Shown: positions 36,223 through 45,158, counted from the first letter of the stretch. The stretch: DNA of 64,000 bases from Natronorubrum tibetense GA33 (GCF_000383975.1 NZ_KB913017.1:627133-691132); one strand, 5' to 3'. Made by a program: numbers and translations. The notes: a model not told the origin generated them from the sequence alone.

Positions 36223-37503
36223 ATGCAACGGAACTCACTTTCACGACGGACAGCACTGTCACTTACGGCCGGTTCCGTCCTCGCGGGTATCGGTGCCACC
36301 ACGGCGAGCAGCGAGACCGACGAGGGGGTCTCACGGGAGTCGTTCGAGATACTCGAGGGAACGGACCACGAGACGACAGTACACGTCACGACCGCGCAAG
36401 CAGACGGCCCGACGGTCGTCGTCGTCGGCGGCGTCCACGGTAACGAGGTCGCCGGCTACGTCGCCGCGCACGAGATCGCCGACTGGACGATCGAGGCTGG
36501 CACGCTCGTCACGATTCCCGAGGCGGACGCCGTCGCGGTCGATCGCGGAATACGGACGGGCGAGGAGGGAGTCGACCTGAATCGCCAGTTCTCCGAAGGC
36601 AGCGAGCCGGAGACGAAACTCGCGCGAGCGCTGTGGGACGTCGTCGCGGAATCCGATCCCGACGTGGTCCTCGACCTCCACGAGTCGACAGGGATCTACG
36701 CGGGCAACCCCGTCGATGGCGTCGGACAGGCGATCTTCCACTCGGACGGCGACGGCGCTCCGGCTACAGCGGCGGAGGCCGCTGACTACGTTACGCGGAA
36801 CTACGTGGACGATCCCGATCTCGCGTTCCAGACCGGTCGGTTTTCCGGACCCAACAACGATCCACAGGGGCTTCTCGTCCACAAGGCCGCTCGAGACCTG
36901 GACGCCGACGCGTACCTCGTCGAGACGCTGTCGACCGATGTCGACCTCGAGACCCGCGTTCGGTGGCACTCGGTGATCGCCGAGCGACTCGTCGAAGACG
37001 AGTTGTTCCCCGAGGAGGTGCCCGAAAACGGCCACGTTCCCGACGATTCCGACGATGACGCCGAGGAGCCGGTAAACGACCCGGATGATGAATCCCCGGA
37101 CGAAACGGACGACGAACCCGAGGAGACGGACGACTCTGACGAGCCGGTCGAAGAGCAGCCCAACGACGAAACGCCGGACGAAGCGGACGACGCGCCGGAC
37201 GACGAGACCGACGCGCCGGACCGTGACTCGCTAACCGCGACGATCACGACCGATCCGAGCAACGCGGACGAGCTGTCGCTCGAGTCCGGCCAGACAATCG
37301 TCCTCGACGGCTCGCGTTCGTGCGTGCCGGGTGGCGAAATCGTCTGCTACGAGTGGGACGTCGGCCACGATGGCTGCTTCGACGCGACCGGTGAGACGCT
37401 TGAGGTGACGATTAGTGCGAACGGCGAGCACACAGTCGTGTTGCGCGTAACCGACGATACCGGGGCGACTGCCGGGGAGGCGATCACGTTCTCGGCGAGT
37501 TGA
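36223..37503 (+). CDS. Tat-exported M14 (AstE/AspA-type) deacylase with acidic linker and PKD domain
   Basis: 426 residues from ATG 36223. SRRTALSLTAGSVLAGIGATTAS is a Tat signal. The catalytic domain has the zinc motif GGVHGNE (H72, E75), the substrate-binding DLNRQF (~residue 116) and DLHES (~151) with the third zinc ligand, the set found in succinylglutamate desuccinylase/aspartoacylase enzymes. An Asp/Glu/Pro-rich linker (about 268-335) joins it to a PKD-like beta domain (EIVCYEWDVGHDG, HTVVLRVTDDTGATAGE), a domain often used for binding at the cell surface. Family members are normally cytoplasmic, so export with a PKD domain is unusual. Role inferred: removing N-acyl groups or hydrolysing amides outside the cell. 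Confidence 0.82.
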   Translation: MQRNSLSRRTALSLTAGSVLAGIGATTASSETDEGVSRESFEILEGTDHETTVHVTTAQADGPTVVVVGGVHGNEVAGYVAAHEIADWTIEAGTLVTIPEADAVAVDRGIRTGEEGVDLNRQFSEGSEPETKLARALWDVVAESDPDVVLDLHESTGIYAGNPVDGVGQAIFHSDGDGAPATAAEAADYVTRNYVDDPDLAFQTGRFSGPNNDPQGLLVHKAARDLDADAYLVETLSTDVDLETRVRWHSVIAERLVEDELFPEEVPENGHVPDDSDDDAEEPVNDPDDESPDETDDEPEETDDSDEPVEEQPNDETPDEADDAPDDETDAPDRDSLTATITTDPSNADELSLESGQTIVLDGSRSCVPGGEIVCYEWDVGHDGCFDATGETLEVTISANGEHTVVLRVTDDTGATAGEAITFSAS

Positions 37504-37687
37504 GCGGTCGTCCGCACCTGACCATGTTCCACGGTCGCTGCGCTGTGGACGAAACGGGACGAGGGGAGACGAACGGTACTTTTGGGACGACCACTGCGGT
37601 CGCAGCGAATCAGTGGCACGCGAAGAACGGATCAGATTCGGTACTGAGCGACGGGACGCACGCTACGGCTTCGGCTAACGTGGGGCG

Positions 37688-39019
37688 TTACTCGTAGTGC
37701 TGTTCGGTCCGCAGCTCCCAGAGATCGTCGAACGTGATGACCTCGACATCCGCATCGTTGATGTACTCGATGAGGTCCTCGTAGTCGTCTTCCGGCATGG
37801 TGTTGTTCGCTTCGAACTCGTGGAAGTTCAGGATCGAACACTGGTTGTGTTCGGCGGCGAGATCGACACAGCGCTTCGAGATGTCTATGTCGTGGCCGAT
37901 GGTTCGGGGCAGCGCCAGCGGATCGAAGCCGTAGACGCTCGTCGTGTTGACGTTGCCCGCCTGGTTGAAGCCGCCGCAGTAGTGGTACGCCGTCTTCTGC
38001 TCGAGGCTCGAGCGGTCGTAGCTGTTGTGCGGGTAGACGATGTAGTCGGCGCCCTCGAACCCGTTGTTGATGAACCACTGCTTGTCGTTTCGGAGCCTGT
38101 TCTCGATCTCCTCGTCGTCGTCGTACTCGTGAATGGGCGTATGCGTGCCGTGGACGACGATCTGGTCACCCTCCTCCTGGCGCTCCTTGAGCTCCGAGAT
38201 CGACATGACGCCCTCTCGGCCCTGTTCGGTCCACCGCGGAACCGGGGCCTGAACCGCCGGGAAATCGTACTCGTCGTGCAGCGGTGAGGCCGTCTCGTAG
38301 TAGTCGCTAGTGCCGTCGTCCCAGACCAGCATGACGTAGCCTTGATCGGGCTTTTCGTGGGTACGTAGGTCGTCGATCCAGACCTCCGCTTCGTCCATCG
38401 AGTGGAGAACCTGGATCTCGAGGCGGTCGAGCGAATCCATCGCGGGCTCGTACTCGCTCTCCTGGAAGACCCCGGGGCTCGAGCGGAACCAGCCGACATC
38501 GGGGGCGCGGTATGTAATTTCGCGGAGCGAGTACACTCGCTCGCTGCCGAACTGGTCGACGAGACGCAGGTTGATCGTGATGTTCTGTGGCGTCGACGTT
38601 CGGATCGCAAAGGAGAGGTCGGTTTCGGAGAGGTCTTCGCCGCTGAGATCTCGCTGGGCGACGACGTTCTCGCTGCCGTCGGACTCCAGTTTGAAGCTCT
38701 GATCGCCGTCGAAGACGACATCCTCGTCCGGCTCCCCGGAGCCTTGGACGACCTCCCAGGCGTCGAGGTCCTCGAAGTCGTCGAGGGACGCCCCCGGCTG
38801 CTGGTACTGTTCGCGGCTGTTGTACTCGGTCTCGAGCGACGGAACGCCGTCCGCGAGCGCCGCCGCACGCTCGGTGGTTTCTCCCTCTTCCGAGGGGTCG
38901 TCGCCGTCGGAACTGCCGGTAAGTGACTCGAGACGATCGGTACACCCTGCGAGACCAGCGGCCGCGGTTGCACCGGACAGTGCAAGGATTCGTCGTCGCG
39001 TCGGTCGGTCGGATGTCAT
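37688..39019 (-). CDS. Tat lipoprotein, polysaccharide deacetylase-like with metal ligands kept
   Basis: 443 residues from ATG 39019. PTRRRILALSGATAAAGLAGC is a Tat signal with lipobox LAGC. A beta-sandwich region (SFAIRTSTPQNITINLRLVD) precedes the NodB-like barrel: MLVWDDGTSDYYE (~residue 233) keeps the DDG motif, VVHGTHTPIHEY (~289) keeps the metal His pair, and SILNFHEFE near the end resembles the catalytic His motif. It could deacetylate a surface polysaccharide. The domain order matches its relative at 32243-33502. Convergent with the M14 gene; monocistronic on its strand. Confidence 0.83.
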   Translation of the reverse strand: MTSDRPTRRRILALSGATAAAGLAGCTDRLESLTGSSDGDDPSEEGETTERAAALADGVPSLETEYNSREQYQQPGASLDDFEDLDAWEVVQGSGEPDEDVVFDGDQSFKLESDGSENVVAQRDLSGEDLSETDLSFAIRTSTPQNITINLRLVDQFGSERVYSLREITYRAPDVGWFRSSPGVFQESEYEPAMDSLDRLEIQVLHSMDEAEVWIDDLRTHEKPDQGYVMLVWDDGTSDYYETASPLHDEYDFPAVQAPVPRWTEQGREGVMSISELKERQEEGDQIVVHGTHTPIHEYDDDEEIENRLRNDKQWFINNGFEGADYIVYPHNSYDRSSLEQKTAYHYCGGFNQAGNVNTTSVYGFDPLALPRTIGHDIDISKRCVDLAAEHNQCSILNFHEFEANNTMPEDDYEDLIEYINDADVEVITFDDLWELRTEQHYE

Positions 39020-39239
39020 GTACGGGTCGAAGGTATCGACAGTGACTCCATTATTATAGAGACGATAGCTCCCGATCACCCACCGTTCAGATCACCGCTG
39101 TGGGGCCACCTCGGAGCTTAACAATGGCATAGTTAACGACCGCAGGTCCGGAGGTGGAACCAATCAGGCGTACGTGCGTGGCGATCGATCGAACGGATCG
39201 GTCGTTGTCTCTCGTACGTCGGCAAAGTGATCTTCGACG

Positions 39240-40934
39240 ATGAACAGGGAACTCTTCGGCGTATTTGGGAGTATCGAGACGTTCGACCGATTCAGATCCA
39301 GCGACGAGTTCGACGAGGTGCTCGCCGGCTCGACCATTACGGTCGGGATCAGGGACTCCGATCTCGGAACCCACGGCTGGAGCGCGCGATACGCCGGCGA
39401 CGACGGCTACTGCGTCATCTGGGGTGAAGTATACGTCCCCGGGGACGCCTCGAACGCCGCGCAGTGGCTCCTCGAGCGCTACGAGGCGGACGGCCGCGAA
39501 GCGCTCTCGGAACTCAACGGCTCGTACGTCGCCGTGCTCGACTCCGCGGCCGCCGACGAAGCGATCGTCGCGACCGACGTGGTTCGTTCCCGGGAGTGTT
39601 TCTACACCGACGATCCCGGCGTTCGCCTCTTCGGAACCGACCCCGCCGAGGTTAGCCGTCCCATCACGGACCCGAGGCTCGATCGAAACGGCATCCTCGA
39701 GTTTCTGCATCTGGGCGTGACCCTCGGTGAGAAAACCGGTGTAGGCGAACTGAGCCGGCTCCCGATAGACAGCGCGCTGACGGTTGATTCAGTCGACTCG
39801 CTCGAGCGGTTCGTCTATCAGCCACAAGAGTTCGACTACGCGACCGAACTCGCGGAGCGTCTCGAGCGCGCGCTTCGACGGCGGTCGTCGCTCCCGGGGA
39901 CCAAAGGGGTACTCCTCTCGGCAGGGTACGATTCGCGGATCATCCTCTCGCAGGTGTCCGACGTCGACCACAGCTATACGGTCGGCTCGCCGGACGCACA
40001 GGAGGTACAGGGCGCGAAGCGACTCGCCGACCAGTACGATGCGAGCCACACCGCGTTCCCGCCGGACGAGCGCTATCTCCGCGCAGACGAGTCGAAGATC
40101 CGGTACTCACAGGGGATCAAAGAATCGTTGCACATCCACCACGCGGGCTACACGGACGAGATGGAAGTCGACACGATGTACCACGGACTCCTCTGTGACA
40201 CGTTCTTCCGGGGTCACTTCACCGCACAGGACAGCGTCGATGTCTTCGGTAAACGCGTCCCGATCTCCCGGCTCGACCCGGATCCGGACCCCATCGAGTC
40301 GCTGCTCGAAAAGTTCGGCTACAGCCGTGGGGCCAGTCTCGAACTCGCCGAGCGGACGTCGTTCGACGTGGACCCGGAGTCGTTCGTCAGGGAGGCGATC
40401 GACGCCGAGTTCGACGCAAGAGGTGATCGCGCGCGGACGGTACAGAACACGCTCACCTGCGTCGGTATCGCCAACCAGCCGTCGATTCCGTTCCACAACC
40501 ACCTCTCGGATCAGTTCGTGACATCGTTTCTGGCGACCGACCGCGAACTCGTCGATTGGCACCTCCGGACACCACCGGAACACCGGACGACGGAGACGTT
40601 TCTCCAGGCGTGCAAACAGCTCGACGGCGACATCTTGCGACACAGGCCGCCTGACCGTCCGTACGATACGATGCTGTTCAACGAGATCGAGCGATTCGTC
40701 CGTCGGAAGACGCCGTTGCTCTCGTCGTTCCAGCCACCCTGGCCCGACCGGAGGACCCTCTTCGAACGCCACGACTTCGACCGGCAGCTGCTTGCCGACG
40801 CCGAGCACGTCCACGACCTCCCCGCCAGACACAAGCTTCGGCTGATCGATCTTCGCGGGTGGCTCGAGTGCTGGACCGGCTCGAGAGGCCGATCGATTCC
40901 GTGGCTGTCGCCACCGCAGTCGACGATCGGATGA
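39240..40934 (+). CDS. Asparagine-synthase-like protein lacking the N-terminal Cys
   Basis: 564 residues. The C-terminal half is an asparagine synthase-type PP-loop ATPase: TKGVLLSAGYDSRIILSQV (about residues 220-238; SAGYDS in place of SGGxDS), followed by HTAFPPDERYLRADE. The N-terminal half has the class II glutaminase-like fold (GDDGYCVIWGEVYVPGDASN, ELNGSYVAVLDS, LFGTDPAEVS) but begins MNRELFGVFGSI, with no Cys at position 2, so it cannot take ammonia from glutamine in the usual way. It may use free ammonia, or another amine, to modify a carboxyl group. In glycan clusters such proteins are suspected of amidating uronic acids; that is inference. Confidence 0.82.
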   Translation: MNRELFGVFGSIETFDRFRSSDEFDEVLAGSTITVGIRDSDLGTHGWSARYAGDDGYCVIWGEVYVPGDASNAAQWLLERYEADGREALSELNGSYVAVLDSAAADEAIVATDVVRSRECFYTDDPGVRLFGTDPAEVSRPITDPRLDRNGILEFLHLGVTLGEKTGVGELSRLPIDSALTVDSVDSLERFVYQPQEFDYATELAERLERALRRRSSLPGTKGVLLSAGYDSRIILSQVSDVDHSYTVGSPDAQEVQGAKRLADQYDASHTAFPPDERYLRADESKIRYSQGIKESLHIHHAGYTDEMEVDTMYHGLLCDTFFRGHFTAQDSVDVFGKRVPISRLDPDPDPIESLLEKFGYSRGASLELAERTSFDVDPESFVREAIDAEFDARGDRARTVQNTLTCVGIANQPSIPFHNHLSDQFVTSFLATDRELVDWHLRTPPEHRTTETFLQACKQLDGDILRHRPPDRPYDTMLFNEIERFVRRKTPLLSSFQPPWPDRRTLFERHDFDRQLLADAEHVHDLPARHKLRLIDLRGWLECWTGSRGRSIPWLSPPQSTIG

Positions 40935-41041
40935 TGTGTGTACTGGTGATCGCCCGCCGTGGATACGGTTCGGCGAAATAGAACCCCGACGAAACCCGTC
41001 TAATGACGGGATAGATCTGTTGCAGCCGTCAAACCGAGACA

Positions 41042-41050
41042 ATACTTATA
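41042..41050 (+). promoter_or_regulatory. TATA box for a leaderless transcript
   Basis: AATACTTATATG spans this position, about 28 bp before the ATG at 41075, the standard spacing for archaeal transcription starting at or next to the start codon. Confidence 0.5.
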
Positions 41051-41074
41051 TGTCACGCAGTTTTAGCGCGAGAT

Positions 41075-41608
41075 ATGCGTCTGACGCCGCCTTGGTTTCG
41101 CTCCTCGTCGGAAGATCCTCCCGGAGAGGAATCCGACGGTGATCCCGACACCAGCGCCGGAGTGACGATCTATCACTCCCCGCCGAGCGATCTTTCAGAG
41201 GAGTCGTCCGTGTCCAGCAGACGAGCAGCGCACTTCGTTCCGGACTCCGACACCGCGCTGGTGGTCGAACTCGACGAGATGAGTACACCGGTGACCGTCG
41301 ACGAGGTCGCCGATCAGCTGATCTCGCCCGCGGATCCGCCGGTCGAAACCTGGGCGGCCGTCCACGAACGGTTGCACCGGGATCGGCTTCCAGCACTCGA
41401 CGCCTCGGGCGACATCGTGTTCGACGAGTCCCAGGGGGTCGTCGAGCGGCCGCCACGGGCTCGAGCTGGCACACAGAACGGTGTCGCGGTCGCCTCTTCG
41501 GCCGCCTCGAGAACGGCTCCGCTTACGCCTTCGCGTGTGTTTCTCGCGGTTCTTTCACTCGCGCTGCTGAGCGCGGCTATTTTCGTCGTGATAACAGTTG
41601 TCGTCTAA
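41075..41608 (+). CDS. DUF7344-like protein with C-terminal membrane helix
   Basis: 177 residues. The region ALVVELDEMSTPVTVDEVADQL, VHERLHRDRLPALDASGDIVFDESQGVVE matches the winged-helix pattern of short haloarchaeal DUF7344-type proteins ('VHExLHxxxLPxLDxxGxIxxD'). A single C-terminal helix (PSRVFLAVLSLALLSAAIFVVITVVV) anchors it, with the winged helix on the cytoplasmic side. A TATA ~28 bp upstream suggests leaderless mRNA. The last 34 bases and stop are part of a 46-bp tandem duplication. Possibly a membrane-tethered regulator of the surrounding glycan genes. Confidence 0.72.
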   Translation: MRLTPPWFRSSSEDPPGEESDGDPDTSAGVTIYHSPPSDLSEESSVSSRRAAHFVPDSDTALVVELDEMSTPVTVDEVADQLISPADPPVETWAAVHERLHRDRLPALDASGDIVFDESQGVVERPPRARAGTQNGVAVASSAASRTAPLTPSRVFLAVLSLALLSAAIFVVITVVV

Positions 41609-41666
41609 CAGGTACACCACGGCTATTTTCGTCGTGATAACAGTTGTCGTCTAACAGGTACACCAC
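41575..41666. repeat. 46-bp perfect tandem duplication
   Basis: A 46-bp unit beginning GGCTATTTTCGTCGTGATAA is repeated exactly twice (41575-41620, 41621-41666). The first copy contains the end and stop of the plus-strand gene; the second is non-coding, between two convergent genes. The identity suggests a recent event. Confidence 0.95.
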
Positions 41667-41678
41667 GGCGATTAGCCG

Positions 41679-42305
41679 TTACCGGTTGATGAGTCGGCTA
41701 ACGGTCAACACCGAAAAGAGGAGCAGAATCAACGCGCTCAACGCGATCCCCGAGAGGAACGAAGTGAACGGCAACTCGACGACGGCACCGACCAGAAGGA
41801 CGTAACAGAGGACCGTCGCGCCGATGTAGTAGTCGTCCCAGTTTTCGTCGGTCGCCTGCTCGGCCTCTGACTCGTCGCTCGGCTCGATCTGAAGGTACTG
41901 ATCGACCTGTTCTGCGAGCGGCTTGCGTTCGACGATGCCGCGGTTTTTCTGGTAGTCGATAATACCCGCCTCGTCGAGTTTCGACAGGTGAGACTGATAG
42001 AGCGGGATGTAGACGCGCTGGCGCTGTGTGGACGTGAGTTGCTCGACCGTCGTATCGTGTTCCCACGCCGCGACCTGTTCTGCAATATCACGCATGCGTA
42101 CCGGTCCCTCGGTGCCACGAAGGTATCGAAGAACCATTCGGCGACGTTCATTCTGCAGCAGGTGGAAAATTTCGTCCTTCGAAAATGCAGACGTTTCCGA
42201 TGGCTGGTCGACCTCACCGTCCATAGGCGCTTCCGATGGCTGGTCGACGTCACCGTCCGTCTCCTGCTCACCGTGTTCTTTTTCGCTGATATATGTCGCG
42301 TTCAT
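41679..42305 (-). CDS. DUF7344-like winged-helix protein with two C-terminal membrane helices
   Basis: 208 residues. DEIFHLLQNERRRMVLRYL, VRMRDIAEQVAAWEHDTTVEQLTSTQRQRVYIPLYQSHLSKLDEAGIIDYQKNRGIVE matches the regulator at 24026-24658 almost word for word, and both end with two membrane helices (here YYIGATVLCYVLLVGAVVEL and SFLSGIALSALILLLFSVLT). The N-terminus has a 12-residue repeat (DVDQPSEAPMDG / EVDQPSETS) from a 36-bp period duplication at 42195-42258. The gene lies inside the glycan island and probably regulates genes near it. Confidence 0.8.
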   Translation of the reverse strand: MNATYISEKEHGEQETDGDVDQPSEAPMDGEVDQPSETSAFSKDEIFHLLQNERRRMVLRYLRGTEGPVRMRDIAEQVAAWEHDTTVEQLTSTQRQRVYIPLYQSHLSKLDEAGIIDYQKNRGIVERKPLAEQVDQYLQIEPSDESEAEQATDENWDDYYIGATVLCYVLLVGAVVELPFTSFLSGIALSALILLLFSVLTVSRLINR

Positions 42306-42693
42306 CGCACCAATATCCCGTAAACAGAAGGGGGTAATAAAGCATTGGAACTGTAAATTGTCAACGCAGAATTTTTAAATGGATTCACGAACATTGCTTG
42401 CGTTTCTAGTGATTTTATAACTCCTATAGAGTCGCTCTTCTGCGCACTCATTCGGGTATTAGAATATCGTGGCTGTTTTTAATTTCTTGACTAGAGGTAG
42501 AAATATTGTGGGTTATCTATCCGAATATGGGACTATTGTATCTCGTAGGATCGTTCAGAACCGCCGAAAAACCTCTACGCAGAATCAGTATCTGGTTTGT
42601 GATGTATTGGCGTCAGACGGCCGGCAGACATACCCCTCAGTCGCCCGCTTACCGTGCCGATAATAAACCAGCCACCGTCCCATCGGCTACCTC
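42306..42693. other. AT-rich divergent promoter region, no gene seen
   Basis: Nearly 390 bp of markedly lower GC than its surroundings between two divergent genes. It contains TATA-like runs (for example TTTTTAAATGG near 42371 and TTTTATAACTCC near 42413) but no credible coding frame. Probably promoter and regulator-binding sequence, perhaps recently acquired. Confidence 0.55.
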
Positions 42694-43692
42694 ATGAGCG
42701 ACAATCACTGGTGGTTTTTCGACCTCGCAGTCGTCATCGCGATCACTGGCGCAGTGACGTTCGGGATATTTTCCGGCGTCGGTGGCGTTGTCCGAACGGT
42801 GTTGCTTGTTCCGCTCGTCTGCTTTCTACCGGGCTATGCGTTCGTCTCTGCACTGTTTCCGGACGAGCCGACCGACGAGTATCAGCCGTTCGACGACGAG
42901 AAGACGGCGCTCGGAACCCCGCTCGTTATCACCGGCGGGCTCGAGTCGGTCGAGCGAACGATACTGTCAGTCGTCTTTAGCATCGCGACCGTTCCGCTGA
43001 TTGCCCTTCTCTCGTCCGCAACCCCTGGGGGTTTGACGCTCGAAACCGTGCTCTCCGGACTTGCGATGTTCACGGTCGTGTTATCGGTGCTCGCGATCGG
43101 TTCTCGCTATCGGTGTCCACCCGACCGCCGATTCGCGCCGTCGCTCTCTTCCGTGTCACTTTTCCACACACCGGCTCGACCGACCGCGTACTCGCGAACG
43201 AACACCCGACCGTACAACGTGGCGATCGTCGTCGCGCTGGTCCTGTTAGTCGCGACTGCGGGCTTCGCGATCGCGAATCCGCCCCAACACGACGGATTCA
43301 CCGAATTCGCCGTCGAGACCGAGACCGTAAGCGGCGATATCGACACGATGTATCAGTCGACGTACGCTGCCGGTGAGACTGACGAGCTCGCCGTGTCGAT
43401 CACCAACCAAGAACACGAAGAACGCAGCTACACAACCGTAGTGTTGCTCGAGCGGGTCGGCGATGGCGACGGCAACGATAGCGATGCGACCGTCACGGAA
43501 GCGGCCGAACTCGATAGACAGTCGGGGACGGTCCCCTACGGCGACACACACGAGCAGACGCTCGAGATCACGCCGTCGATGCACGGGGAAGATCTCCGGC
43601 TGACGCTGTTGCTCTACGAGGACGAACCGCCGTCGGAGCCGACGAGTGAAAACGCCTATCGAGCGATCCACCTTCCGATCGAGGTCGAATAG
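42694..43692 (+). CDS. DUF1616 membrane protein
   Basis: 332 residues. Four membrane helices in the N-terminal half: WFFDLAVVIAITGAVTFGIF, VRTVLLVPLVCFLPGYAFVSALFP (the 'LPGY' hallmark of DUF1616), ILSVVFSIATVPLIALL and a fourth near 105-125, then one more (VAIVVALVLLVATAGFAIA) and an extracellular beta domain rich in Asp/Thr (TDELAVSITNQEHEERSYTTVVLLERV). The DUF1616 family is common next to glycan clusters in archaea; role unknown. Its stop abuts the ATG of the next gene. Confidence 0.82.
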   Translation: MSDNHWWFFDLAVVIAITGAVTFGIFSGVGGVVRTVLLVPLVCFLPGYAFVSALFPDEPTDEYQPFDDEKTALGTPLVITGGLESVERTILSVVFSIATVPLIALLSSATPGGLTLETVLSGLAMFTVVLSVLAIGSRYRCPPDRRFAPSLSSVSLFHTPARPTAYSRTNTRPYNVAIVVALVLLVATAGFAIANPPQHDGFTEFAVETETVSGDIDTMYQSTYAAGETDELAVSITNQEHEERSYTTVVLLERVGDGDGNDSDATVTEAAELDRQSGTVPYGDTHEQTLEITPSMHGEDLRLTLLLYEDEPPSEPTSENAYRAIHLPIEVE

Positions 43693-44271
43693 ATGTTTCC
43701 GTGGGAGCACCTCGCCTTCGCGTACGTCCTGTACTCACTGTTTGCGAATGCTGTCCTCAGACGGGCACCCACGAGTCGTGAGACGGTCGCTGTCGTCATC
43801 GGCTCACAGCTCCCGGATCTCGTCGATAAACCCCTCGCCTGGACGTTCGGGATCACGGAAACCGGCTACTCCGTCGGTCACTCGATCTTCGTCGCCCCGA
43901 TCGTCTGTCTCGCAGTGTACGCGGTGGCCGCTCGCCGAGACGATCGACTGGTCGCCGGTGCGTTCACGCTCGCCTACGGCTCACACCTCGTGATCGACGT
44001 CTACGACCCGCTGCGAGAAAGTTCGAGATTCGAGCCACGGGTTGTCCTCTGGCCACTCGAGTCGCCCCCGTCGGGCGATCATGGCGGATTTCTGGATCAC
44101 TTCGCGCTCTACTTCGTCCGGTACGTAAACGAGTTGCTCACCGGCGGCGTGACGCCGTCGGTCGCCCTCCAGCTCGGGCTCGGCCTCGCCGTCGTGGCGC
44201 TCTGGCTGGTCGACGGTGCGCCGATCGCCGCCGACGGCTACCGGTGGCTCCGGGCTCGTTTGCGGGCGTGA
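43693..44271 (+). CDS. Membrane-bound YdjM/DUF457-like metal-dependent hydrolase
   Basis: 192 residues. MFPWEHLAFAYVLYSL, IGSQLPDLVDKPLAW, GYSVGHSIFV and YGSHLVIDVYDPL carry the conserved His/Asp residues of the YdjM-type membrane hydrolase family (H6, D48, H66, H98/D102). Four to five hydrophobic segments. The start codon follows directly on the stop of the DUF1616 gene, so they are co-transcribed. Substrate unknown. Confidence 0.82.
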   Translation: MFPWEHLAFAYVLYSLFANAVLRRAPTSRETVAVVIGSQLPDLVDKPLAWTFGITETGYSVGHSIFVAPIVCLAVYAVAARRDDRLVAGAFTLAYGSHLVIDVYDPLRESSRFEPRVVLWPLESPPSGDHGGFLDHFALYFVRYVNELLTGGVTPSVALQLGLGLAVVALWLVDGAPIAADGYRWLRARLRA

Positions 44272-44434
44272 GCCGGAGTTTGTCATGCGGCCTACCTTTG
44301 TCGGGAGTCGATCGGTCGGCCTCGAACGGTCGCCGACACGATTCCCGTCGAACGCTCGCTGTGCTACAGGACGGAGGGTCCTCCGTAAATTCGAACGAAT
44401 CGGTGATCGCGACGATCGCAGCCCTCCTCGTCGA

Positions 44435-45040
44435 CTACTCCCAATCGAGGATATCGGGGAGCTCAGCGAATCCGCCGCCCGAGTATCGGCACGCGGTCCA
44501 TCCGGCGTTTATCGCGCCGTCGACATCCGAATCGTCGTCGCCCACCATCGCGTAGGCTCGTGCGGGGAGCCACGCTTCGGCGAGTCGGTAGGGAGCTTCG
44601 CACGGCTTGTGCGCGCCGGCCCGATAGGAGGCGACGACCGTCTCGAAGTGCTGTTCGAGGTCGTGTTCGCGAAGCTTGTACCGCTGCCAGTCCTCGAAGC
44701 CGTTGGTCAACACGCCGAGCCGATAGCCGTCCGACAGGCGGTCCAGATCCTCGTGGACGGAGTCGGGTGGTTCACAGGCCGCCGCCTCCCGGCTACGGAG
44801 TTCTTCCATCAACAGGTCCGGTTCCGAACAGGCGTCGATACTGGCGAACGCCCGCCGGACCGGATTCGGCTCGTACGCCTCGAACAGCTCATAGAAGACG
44901 TCATTGTACCGTTCGATCCACACCTCCCGGGCCTCCCCTTCGACCGTTTCGAAGGTCGCCGTCAGTATCTCGGAGTACGCCTGACGATGCTCGAGCAGCG
45001 TTCCGTCCAGGTCGAAAAAGATCGCCTTCGCGTTCGTCAT
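44435..45040 (-). CDS. HAD-superfamily hydrolase
   Basis: 201 residues from ATG 45040. Motif I FFDLDGTLLEHR holds the catalytic Asp pair, motif II is the Thr of LGVLTNGFEDW, motif III the Lys of AGAHKPCEAPY and motif IV DDDSDVDGAINAGW. A helical cap (about residues 20-95) fits subfamily I phosphatases such as phosphoglycolate phosphatase-like enzymes. It is the last gene of a minus-strand run of glycan genes, 118 bp after the GT-C gene, and could dephosphorylate a sugar phosphate; that is inference from position. Confidence 0.88.
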   Translation of the reverse strand: MTNAKAIFFDLDGTLLEHRQAYSEILTATFETVEGEAREVWIERYNDVFYELFEAYEPNPVRRAFASIDACSEPDLLMEELRSREAAACEPPDSVHEDLDRLSDGYRLGVLTNGFEDWQRYKLREHDLEQHFETVVASYRAGAHKPCEAPYRLAEAWLPARAYAMVGDDDSDVDGAINAGWTACRYSGGGFAELPDILDWE

Positions 45041-45158
45041 CGTCTCACGGAGTACGGAAACCGAACCTAAAGGGATTTCTCTGGACTGAACCGGCGGGAC
45101 ATCCCACTCGGGCTCCGAGGTCGAATCGAAACTGAGCGTCTCGGCGACGAGTCGACGA

